Origin: Pseudomonadota bacterium
GTDB lineage: Bacteria; Desulfobacterota; Desulfobacteria; Desulfobacterales; Desulfobacteraceae
Reading direction: 5' to 3'
Assembly: GCA_018821535.1 (NCBI GenBank)
Contig: JAHJLV010000052.1
Location: 1-64,000 of the forward strand
Length of the DNA: 64,000 nucleotides
Shown piece by piece: positions 36,725 through 45,400 of this stretch. Under the pieces are notes generated by a model. That model was not told where the DNA came from and did no database searches. It saw only the letters and a program-made list of their open reading frames with translations. The number at the start of each line of letters is the position of its first letter. Positions within the stretch are counted from its first letter, which is position 1. The translations under genes were made by a program, and so were the position numbers.

Positions 36725-38026
36725 ATGAAGATTATTACCACACACAAAGGCACAGATTTTGATGCGTTATCGTCTCTTGTTGCTGCCCATTTATTGTATC
36801 CGGAAGCCAAACCCGTTCTGCCCAATACAATCAACCCCAATGTAAAAGCATTTTTATCCATCCATAAAGACCTGTTTGATTTTTATTCACCCAAAGACAT
36901 TACACTGGATCATGTGACCACCCTGATTGTTGTGGATACCCATTCCTGGGACCGGCTTGAAAACATGCAGGTTTTGCAGGAACGGGATGATCTTGAAGTC
37001 ATCATATTTGATCATCATCTCAAAGGCGATATGCAGTCCGATCAAAAAACCATATCAGAGACCGGTGCTGCCATCAGTATTTTAATCCAGGAGATTAAAA
37101 ACAAAAATATTTTCATTACCCCGATTCAGGCAACACTTTTTCTCATTGGCCTGTACGAAGATACCGGCAATATGACGTTTCCCTCCACCCTGTCTGTGGA
37201 TGCCTATACTGCAGGATATCTTCTGGAAAAAAATGCAGATCTGAATATTGTTTCAACATTTTTAAGACAGGCATATGGAAAAAAACAGAAGGATGTTCTT
37301 TTTGAAATGATTCAGAAAGCAAAAAGAACTGAAATATCAGGGTTTTCCGTAAGTATTGCAAAAATGGATATTGAAGGACAGGTTCAGAATCTGTCCATGG
37401 TTGTTCAAATGTATCGTGAAATTGTAAATGTGGATGCGGCATTCGGTATTTTTTTTGACAAGGAAAGAAATAAATGCATGATTATCGGCAGAAGCAGGAT
37501 TGATGAAATCAATGTGGGACTTTTAATGCGGAATATCGGGGGCGGCGGCGGACACCCGGGAGCAGGTTCTGCACTGTTGAAAGGTGTAAATCCGGACATC
37601 GTGGAAGAAATGCTGTTGGAACTGCTTTCAGGCAATCAGCACACATCTGTTATGCTGTCTGATCTGATGTCCTATCCTGTGGTAACGGTCAGAGAAGATA
37701 CCACAATTGAAGAAGTGGCCATGATTTTAAGGGACATGGGGTGTTCGGGGATGCCGGTGGTGGATTCAGAAGATCATGTTGTCGGAATCATTTCACGAAG
37801 AGATTTTAAAAAGATCCGTAAATCCAAGCAGATGCAGTCTCCTGTCAAAGCATTCATGAGTCAGAATCCGGTTACAATAGAGCATGACAAAAATGCCATT
37901 GAAGCGGCAAAACTGATGATCAAGCATGATATCGGCAGAATACCGGTCATGAAAGACAATAAGCTGATCGGCATCATCACCCGATCCGATGCAATGATGT
38001 ATTTTTACGACCTTCTGCCGCATTGA
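36725..38026 (+). CDS. DHH-DHHA1 phosphoesterase with two CBS domains
   Basis: The 433-residue protein has a DHH domain (about 1-150: TDFDALSSLV, VVDTHSWD, FDHHLKG, LYEDTGNMTF). A DHHA1 domain (about 200-305) has the GGGGGHPGAGSAL loop. Tandem CBS domains follow (about 315-430). The same order occurs at the N-terminus of deltaproteobacterial A-adding tRNA nucleotidyltransferases, but the polyA-polymerase catalytic half is absent and the frame ends cleanly. It may act as an NrnA-like nanoRNase or cyclic-dinucleotide phosphodiesterase with adenylate sensing through CBS; that is inference. Four bases separate its stop from that of oleC. Confidence 0.85.
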   Translation: MKIITTHKGTDFDALSSLVAAHLLYPEAKPVLPNTINPNVKAFLSIHKDLFDFYSPKDITLDHVTTLIVVDTHSWDRLENMQVLQERDDLEVIIFDHHLKGDMQSDQKTISETGAAISILIQEIKNKNIFITPIQATLFLIGLYEDTGNMTFPSTLSVDAYTAGYLLEKNADLNIVSTFLRQAYGKKQKDVLFEMIQKAKRTEISGFSVSIAKMDIEGQVQNLSMVVQMYREIVNVDAAFGIFFDKERNKCMIIGRSRIDEINVGLLMRNIGGGGGHPGAGSALLKGVNPDIVEEMLLELLSGNQHTSVMLSDLMSYPVVTVREDTTIEEVAMILRDMGCSGMPVVDSEDHVVGIISRRDFKKIRKSKQMQSPVKAFMSQNPVTIEHDKNAIEAAKLMIKHDIGRIPVMKDNKLIGIITRSDAMMYFYDLLPH

Positions 38027-38030
38027 AAAA

Positions 38031-39680
38031 CTACAATTTAAGCAGTTTTGCCGCCTTGAGGGCAAGTTTCTCCCTGAATATTTTTGAATTATGCCGGATA
38101 TCAACCGGAAAGCTTTTTTCGATGAAAAAATGTTCAATATCCTTTGTCAGGGGATGTTTTCTTGCAATCTGTCTTATTTCTTCAATGAAGTTTTTCCGAT
38201 GTTTAATTCTTGAAACAGGTTCAATAAAAATGACAGGAATCTGATTGTTTTTGGGTCCGACACCTGCAAGCGCACTCCTGAACACCTTTTCATGATTATT
38301 GAAAATCGCTTCAACAGGAATGGTAAACAGGGTGTCTTTCGGGGTAATGACCCGGTGAGATTTTCTTCCGCAAAACCATATCCTGCCTTTGGAATCTTTC
38401 CAGCCAAGATCTCCCATCCTGTGCCATATTCTCCCGTCAGAATCCGGAATTTTTGCCAAAAGATCTGCTTTTCGGTCATTAAAATACTGTTGAGTGACAA
38501 GATCGGCTTTTACAATAATTTCTCCCACCTGGGTCAGAGGCAGTACCAGTTTTTCATGAAATTGAGTGACAGGCTCTTCAGTGATTTTAATAATCTGAAT
38601 CTGTGTATCACAGATGGGCCTTCCCACGCACATGCCATATCCTTTTTCAGAAAGCGCTTTTGTTTCAGCAAGGATTTCATTGGAAGCAATGGAAACGATC
38701 GGGACTGCTTCTGATGCGCCGTAGGGAGTGTGAATCTGGGCATTTGAAGACAGCATGGCAGCAAACTGTTCAATATTGGCAGGGGTTACCGGCGCTCCTG
38801 CAGAAACCACCCGCCGAAGGGATGGCAGCTTGATATGATTTTGTCTGCCGTATTTCCCCACCCGGTTCAAAAGTGCTGGAGAGGCAAACATATTGGTCAC
38901 ACCCTGGTTTTCAATGGCTTCGATAATTTTAGCTGGATTCACCTGTGCAGGTTTGGTGGGATCCATGTCCGGAATCACGGCTGTCATACCTAAAATGGGA
39001 TCAAAAAGCGCAAATAGTGGAAAAGTGGGCAGGTCAATTTCATCGGGTTCGATTCGAAAATGCTCCTGGATCTGGCGCAATTGAGCATCAAAATTACCAT
39101 GGGTATACACAACCCCTTTGGCAGGTCCTGTGGAACCGCTGGTAAATACAATGGCGGCTGTTTCATCTGATGTTGTTTTTGCTTTTGGAAAGGGCTGGTC
39201 TGTATCAAGGATGAGTTCATCAAGTGTATATCCGCCCCAGAACCATCTTTTTCCAACCGTAACCCAGTGTTTAACGGATTTAAAAAATGCAGGTTTGAAT
39301 ATTCTGAGCAGATGAGCCTTTCCGATACCGATAAAGGCTTTGGGGTTTCCGTGTTCCAGGCAATGCAGCATTCGGCTGATTCCCATTCCCGGATCAACAA
39401 CAACCGGAACAGCACCCACTTTTAACATGGCAAAAATAATGACAAAAAATTCCATACCCGGCGTAACCATCAGCACAGTTCGAACGCCCCGGGTTATTCC
39501 GATTTTTTCAAGCCCGAACGCCAGGCGGTCAGACTGCTGTTCAAGCTGGGTAAAGGTCATCTGACTGTAGGTAACCCTGCCATTTTTATCTCTTTTGTGG
39601 GGATAAACAACTGCGCGTTTGTAGGGATGTTTTTCTTGTGTTTTTTTCAGACCGTCAGAAATATTGATATAGGTGGTCAT
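38031..39680 (-). CDS. oleC: OleC, beta-lactone synthetase (acyl-AMP ligase family)
   Basis: This 549-residue ANL-superfamily enzyme has the P-loop FTSGSTGPAKGVVYTHG (about 178) and the adenylate motif YGASEA. OleC-like features include PTFPLFALFDPILGMTAVIP and the opening DGLKKTQEKHPYKRAVVYP. OleC uses ATP to cyclise beta-hydroxy acids made by OleA/OleD into beta-lactones. It is the last gene of the ole operon, overlapping the upstream gene by 4 nt. Together with OleA and OleB nearby, the assignment is firm. Confidence 0.9.
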   Translation of the reverse strand: MTTYINISDGLKKTQEKHPYKRAVVYPHKRDKNGRVTYSQMTFTQLEQQSDRLAFGLEKIGITRGVRTVLMVTPGMEFFVIIFAMLKVGAVPVVVDPGMGISRMLHCLEHGNPKAFIGIGKAHLLRIFKPAFFKSVKHWVTVGKRWFWGGYTLDELILDTDQPFPKAKTTSDETAAIVFTSGSTGPAKGVVYTHGNFDAQLRQIQEHFRIEPDEIDLPTFPLFALFDPILGMTAVIPDMDPTKPAQVNPAKIIEAIENQGVTNMFASPALLNRVGKYGRQNHIKLPSLRRVVSAGAPVTPANIEQFAAMLSSNAQIHTPYGASEAVPIVSIASNEILAETKALSEKGYGMCVGRPICDTQIQIIKITEEPVTQFHEKLVLPLTQVGEIIVKADLVTQQYFNDRKADLLAKIPDSDGRIWHRMGDLGWKDSKGRIWFCGRKSHRVITPKDTLFTIPVEAIFNNHEKVFRSALAGVGPKNNQIPVIFIEPVSRIKHRKNFIEEIRQIARKHPLTKDIEHFFIEKSFPVDIRHNSKIFREKLALKAAKLLKL

Positions 39681-40480
39681 AGGAATTTCTTTTTAAGTTT
39701 GTATATGTTTTTCTGGATAAATCCCCGGGGGGCATCCTCATTGGATTTCAGTCTCTGGGTTTGCTCGATCACCGGAACCAGAGCTGTTTTTGCATCCTGG
39801 GTCAAGGGATCTTTCAACTCCTGGATTCGGGCCAGACCGTCAGGTGTATTCACCTGATATAAAACAAATGTTTCTTTAACAGGTTTTTCAATTTTTATAA
39901 ATGCTTTTTGCAGGGTATCCCTTGTTTTTTCCCATGTTTTGATTTCTTTTTCCGCTATCTTTGCCTGATCCGGGTATTTTTTTGAAACCGCGTCTATTCG
40001 CCGGATCTCATCTTCTATTATGTTAATTTCAGAGTTTGCAGCAATCATGACACCATACAACTCAGGAAAATGATTAAAGGTGAATTTAAGCATTTCTTCA
40101 GGCAGTTGAATATGGGCAAGGGTGATTTTTTTATATGGTTCCTGATTCCCATCATTATTGGCGGAAAAATACAGAAAATACACAACAAACACTCCTGCAC
40201 CCACACAAAAAATGAAAAAAAAGATCAATATCCACTTGACAGGAATCCTTTTTTTTTTCGGGGTTTGCGCTTTTTGTGTTTTGGATGTTTGTTCCGGATT
40301 GCCTGTATCCGGGTGATCTTTATCCAGTTTTGTTTTATTTGCCTTGTCTTTTTTGGTCTTATCCTTGCTTTCTTTCTCCCTGGCTGGCTCATCCGGGGGC
40401 AGGTTTTTCCTGTTTCTGTCCTGTGACGGGTCTTTTTCGGTATCGGCCTTTGTGTTCTTTTTTTTTCCAAATCCAAGCAT
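39677..40480 (-). CDS. membrane-anchored protein of unknown function in the ole operon
   Basis: I do not recognise this 267-residue protein. Residues 1-75 are a highly charged Lys/Asp/Pro/Thr tract. A TM helix lies at about 83-107 (VKWILIFFFIFCVGAGVFVVYF starts there). A mostly helical domain with a coiled-coil-like stretch (about 150-205) follows. The predicted topology is N-in, C-terminal domain in the periplasm. It sits between oleB and oleC and overlaps oleC by 4 nt, so it is probably co-translated. Membrane scaffolding of the enzyme complex is a guess from position only. Confidence 0.75.
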   Translation of the reverse strand: MLGFGKKKNTKADTEKDPSQDRNRKNLPPDEPAREKESKDKTKKDKANKTKLDKDHPDTGNPEQTSKTQKAQTPKKKRIPVKWILIFFFIFCVGAGVFVVYFLYFSANNDGNQEPYKKITLAHIQLPEEMLKFTFNHFPELYGVMIAANSEINIIEDEIRRIDAVSKKYPDQAKIAEKEIKTWEKTRDTLQKAFIKIEKPVKETFVLYQVNTPDGLARIQELKDPLTQDAKTALVPVIEQTQRLKSNEDAPRGFIQKNIYKLKKKFL

Positions 40481-40517
40481 GATACGGGTTTACTCCAGGA
40501 ATAGATGACGATTAAAA

Positions 40518-41432
40518 TTATGATTTCAAAAATTTGTGAATCAACGCCAGCGTCTGCTCCGGATGGTCTTCAAACAGATAATGTCCTGCATCATCAAATA
40601 CATGGGACTTTGATTTCGGAAATCTTTTTTTAAATTCATTAAAAAAAGACAGATCAAACACAAAATCTTTTGCCCCCCATAGAAACAACAGCTGATTGTC
40701 ATCAAAGCCTTTTAGCTGATCTTCCACATGTTTTACAATACAATAGCTTTGATCTTTTTCACTTATCGGTATGTCCTGAACAAATTTTAAGGTGGCAATC
40801 CTGTTTTTCCAGGAATTATAGGGCGCTGTCAGCCCGTTTTTGATTTTTGAGGACAGTTTTTTTTGCACTGCCATGACCAGGGCTGCCCGTGAAAAAATAT
40901 TGAACCCGAGAACCGCAGGAACGGCAAACCAGTTTAAATATTTAATCAGCCATAACCTGAGCGGAAATTGTTTACCCCTGGGCAAAAAGAATCCAGATGT
41001 ATTGGTGATGACAATTTTATCAATACGTTCCATATGATCCACTGCCCAGGCAAGCCCGATCATGCCGCCCCAGTCATGGACAATAAGACTGATTTTATCC
41101 TCAAGGTTCAACTGATTGATCAACGCATCCAGATCTTTCACCCTGGATTTGAGCGTATAATGATATGATTTGTCATCGGGTTTATCAGACAGGCCGCACC
41201 CGATATGATCCGGAACCACGGTTCGAAATTCACTTGATAACCCCAAAATTAAATGCCGAAAATAAAACGACCAGGTGGGATTGCCGTGAATCATGACAAG
41301 GGGTTTTCCTTTTCCCTGATCAATATAATGAAGGCTATGCCCGTTGATGTTAATAAAATTGGAATCAAACGGATATATATCTTCAAAGCCTTTGGTTGAA
41401 ACCTTTTTGCCGTTAATTATTCGTTCTACCAT
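40518..41432 (-). CDS. oleB: OleB, alpha/beta hydrolase (beta-lactone decarboxylase)
   Basis: This 304-residue alpha/beta hydrolase of the haloalkane dehalogenase branch has the oxyanion region MIHGNPTWSFYFRHLI. The nucleophile Asp120 sits in HDWGG, and a catalytic His lies near the end (DAGHYLFEDHP). OleB opens beta-lactones and releases CO2 to give a cis-olefin. The PDHIGCGLSDKP block matches OleB. It overlaps oleA by 7 nt. A generic hydrolase would be the fallback, but context argues strongly for OleB. Confidence 0.88.
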   Translation of the reverse strand: MVERIINGKKVSTKGFEDIYPFDSNFININGHSLHYIDQGKGKPLVMIHGNPTWSFYFRHLILGLSSEFRTVVPDHIGCGLSDKPDDKSYHYTLKSRVKDLDALINQLNLEDKISLIVHDWGGMIGLAWAVDHMERIDKIVITNTSGFFLPRGKQFPLRLWLIKYLNWFAVPAVLGFNIFSRAALVMAVQKKLSSKIKNGLTAPYNSWKNRIATLKFVQDIPISEKDQSYCIVKHVEDQLKGFDDNQLLFLWGAKDFVFDLSFFNEFKKRFPKSKSHVFDDAGHYLFEDHPEQTLALIHKFLKS

Positions 41433-42478
41433 TTTACTCCTAAAACTGCACAGTTAAGACCGGAACCCACACCGATAAATGCCACTAAATCTCCGGGTTT
41501 TAAAAAGCCTCTTTCATCGGCTATGGCAGCGGTGGCAGGCAAAGCCACAGAGCCCATATTCCCTAAAAACGGATAGGTACAAAAATCTTTGGCCATATCC
41601 ACATTCAGGGCGTCATAAAATTTTTTGTGATGAAGGGACCCCACCTGGTGACCAATAAATTTATCCGGCTGATCCGGCAGCAGATGAAAGTCGCGTTTAA
41701 AGATTTCAAATGTTTTTTTGACAAGGGTTAACCCATGTTCCAGCACGCCCTGGGCCTGGGTTCGCATAACCACCTTTGAATGGGTGGGCATTCCTTTTTG
41801 TTCAAATCCCCAGCTGCACAACCCGTGGTGTTCAATGGCATTTTTCAGGATGCCGCCGATAAACTGATGTTTTGGGGTTTTGGGATGTCCAATGCTGCCA
41901 TCTGTCAGCAGGACCGCTGCAGCTCCGGCACCGCCTGTCAGCGTTGCCACAGCCTCCTTGTAAAATTCAATATCCGCTGCAGCATTGATTTCTTTAATAG
42001 TGGACTCCACAATCTGACGGGCTGTCTCACAGGACACAACAAGTCCTGCCCTGATCTGACCCAGTTCTATCTGATTGGCCACCTGAACCATGCCTGTGAG
42101 CATGCCCAGACATGCATTTTTGACATCATAGACCTGGGCATGTTCCAGGAGTTTCAAATGGTGTGCAACTGCACAGGATGTGGCTGGTTCAAACCCGTCC
42201 TGGCCCACACCGCAGAACACCAGTGTATCGATCTGATCCGAAGTCATATCTGCTTCATCCAGTGCTTTTTGAGCAGCTGTTGCCGCATGTGTGGCAAGGG
42301 TATGATCCTCATCCCAGAACCGGCGCTGCTTGATCCCGGTAAGTCCTTCAATTAATCCAGCACCAAAACCGATGGTTTCAAAAAACGGGGCCAGTTTTTT
42401 TTCTATATCCCGGGTGGTGATAATATTGGGTGCAAGTTCATATCCGAATGATTCTATAAACACCTTTGAATATTTCAT
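41426..42478 (-). CDS. oleA: OleA, head-to-head acyl-CoA condensing enzyme (KAS III-like)
   Basis: This 350-residue thiolase-superfamily enzyme has catalytic Cys123 in YDVKNACLGML. The His (GHQVGSLHH) and Asn (GNMGSVALPA) of the triad are present. The EPATSCAVAHHLKL segment before the Cys is typical of OleA and not of FabH. OleA joins two acyl-CoAs into a long beta-keto acid. It overlaps the PfaC-like gene upstream by 4 nt, so both are made together, perhaps using related substrates. Confidence 0.9.
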   Translation of the reverse strand: MKYSKVFIESFGYELAPNIITTRDIEKKLAPFFETIGFGAGLIEGLTGIKQRRFWDEDHTLATHAATAAQKALDEADMTSDQIDTLVFCGVGQDGFEPATSCAVAHHLKLLEHAQVYDVKNACLGMLTGMVQVANQIELGQIRAGLVVSCETARQIVESTIKEINAAADIEFYKEAVATLTGGAGAAAVLLTDGSIGHPKTPKHQFIGGILKNAIEHHGLCSWGFEQKGMPTHSKVVMRTQAQGVLEHGLTLVKKTFEIFKRDFHLLPDQPDKFIGHQVGSLHHKKFYDALNVDMAKDFCTYPFLGNMGSVALPATAAIADERGFLKPGDLVAFIGVGSGLNCAVLGVKW

Positions 42479-45400
42479 TGCGTTCTCCAGAAAATTTTAA
42501 GATCATTCTCAGTTATTCCTTTCAGTTTAAGCCCCATGTCTTTATACAGAACAATCTGCAGATCATCGGAAAACATATGGGCATCTGCAATAATACAGGG
42601 TTCAGGATCATAGCCGATTTTTTTAATTTCTATTTCATACCGGGTATGTTTAGTCTGCTGTGTTACCGGTCCCCGGCATTTTAAATCACTTTCATTGTTG
42701 ATTAGAACATCATAAAACACGTCATCCCTGTCACTGATCCATCCGATTCTCTGGGTGAAAATTCTCAAGGTATGGGCACAGCAGTCATACATTAATGTGC
42801 CGGGCATTACCATATCATCAATAAAGTGACAGGTCAAAAACCAGGCATCCGGATGAATATCCAGTTGAGCAATTATTTTTCCCAGACCAAACCGGCCCCC
42901 GGATGGATCAAACTCAAGGACCCGGTCAATCAGATGCATCCGGCCGCCGGGAAGCCAAAGATTTTTACCCAGTGTCCGGCCCTTGAATACAGGGCCGAAT
43001 GCCGCTTCCAGTTGACCCTTTCGCAGCATCTGAACCTGGTTGTCATTAAACGCCTGTTTTTGAACCGGAATCAGCGGCCTGAAAACATCTGTGGTGCGTA
43101 TGGGCTGTGTATCTTCTTTTTTTAAAACAATGCCCCCGGAATTTTTGACTTCCTGTTCTGTGAAAAAACCGGCACACCCGTCTCTCATGGAAATCAGCAG
43201 TTGATTTTGAATATATCCTTTATAATGAAAAAAGAATAGATACACATCTCCCTGCTTTAAAAAACGGTCAATCTCAATATGATATTCAATGGTTTCGCAC
43301 GCTTCAGGAAGTGTTCTGTGGAAGGTCACCTTTGCATCCAGAAGTCTGTATTTTCTTTTTCCTTTAACCGCATGGTCAATTCCCAGCCATGCACATAAAA
43401 ACAGATCCGCCTGGCCTGCCTCAATGGATATGGATACAGGCGCTTTGGGGCCATCCAGATACCAGGCATCTTTTTTAACATCATGCTGGGTGATGATTTT
43501 TCCTTTACCCAAACTCAGCATCCGGCCTTCTATTTTCATGATCCGGTCCACCAGCATCAGGGGTTCTGCCGGTAATCTGACCCGGACAGGGTAGGTGTCA
43601 ATAATGTCAAACTGCTCCCCCAATACGTTCCCGGCTTTGCCAGTGGCATATTCAAGACACATCTGTCTGTCCAGAAATGGTTGTGGTGTTTCCAAAACCA
43701 TGTTATCGGAATTTTCATCTGCCTGCGGGTGCTGCCTTTGCTGTCGTGCCAGGTGCGTCAGCATGCGGAACTGTTTTTCAAAGGCCTGCATATTCAAAGA
43801 AGAAAATTCCAGAAATTTTTCATGGGCTTTTGCTGTGGCATCACTTGCCCGGGATATGAGTTCAGGTTCCAATGGCAGTCTGACAGAAGTTACGGACACA
43901 TCATCAAAGGGTTTTGTATATTCGAACAATGGGTTTTGCGAGGGTTCGCAGTGTATGCCAAGATGATTTTGAATTTTTCGTACAAGGTCTTCTGTAACCG
44001 GCCGTGGATTTGTTTTTATGCTGATGGTGTTTCTCATTTCCGGCACAGGATGATCCTGTTTGGAAACAGACTCTGTTAAAACCGGATTCTGACAGTTTCC
44101 CATGATCACATGCCCGGACATGCCGTCTGTGGTGGCGGTCCGGACACAGACAATCTGTTTGTCAGATGTGCGGCGGTCATTGAACAGCACGGCTGTTTTG
44201 ATGATGGAAAACAATGAAGACACGGCCCCGGAATTAAAATCGCAGTGTTCATGGGATAAAATATCAGAAGCAGATATCCCTGCATCTGCCAGGGCTGCAT
44301 TCAAGGATTGTTCCTGTCGGATTTGAGCGTGTTCCGAATCTGAACCTGATTCTCCGGGGATACTATCTGCGCTTGAAAATCCAGTGCCTTTGATAACAGC
44401 ATAGATTTTATCCCCATCCCTGACCGCCTGGTCATATCGCTTTAAAACAAGCGCAGCAGATCCTTCTGCAGGGACCGGATCGTTTTCAGAAGGGTGTATC
44501 AATTGATTCAAAACAGACTGGCGAATATCACCTAAAAGGTCCACACAGCCGCAGATAAAGACATCGGTTTCCATGGCGCTGAGGGAATGAACTGCGGTTT
44601 CAATGGCCTTGAACCCTGAGGCCTCACATGCAGACAAGGTAAAACAGGGGCCGCCAAGCATAAATTCTCTGGCCACCCGAGAAGCCACAATACCGCCTAA
44701 CGCCCCCAAGGTTCTGTTAAAATTCAGGGAAGGGGAAATCTGATTTTTAATGTCTTCATCCAGGTCATTTATCTGCCATCGCAAATGAAAATCCGTGGCA
44801 CCATAGTCAAAATCGATTCCGATGGCACACCCGATAAAGGATCTTGGCGCATCATTATCCGCGGGTCTGGCTGGTATTCCGGCATCTTTCATTGCCCCGT
44901 AAACCGATTTTAACAGCAGCAGATGCTGGGGTAAAATATCGGTCATCTGATTGGGCGGGATATGAAACTGTCCGGGTATGACATCTATTTTGTCAATATA
45001 GCGACCGGGCTTGGGTTGCGATGCCATCGGATGCCGTCTTTTCCACCGGTTTTCAGGATGATCTGTGTTTATTTTTAAATGATCAAGGATATATGCTTTA
45101 AATTCTTTCAGGTTCTCACAGTCTTTGAGAATGGTTTCCATCCCCACAATGGCGCAGTCCAGGGTCTGGTTGATTTTTTCTGAACCCATCTGCCCAGCCG
45201 GATAGATTTTAGAAGACGCTTTAAATTCTTCAACCAGCAGATGGGCATTGATTCCCCCGAACCCGAAAGCACTGACCGCAGCTTTTTTTGTGATGCCTGT
45301 TTTTTGGGGTTTCCATTCTTCAACACGTGTCTGAACCTGAATCCGACTGGTGTTCAAAGGACTTTTGATGGATGGTGAATCAAAATTCAAAGAGGGTGGT

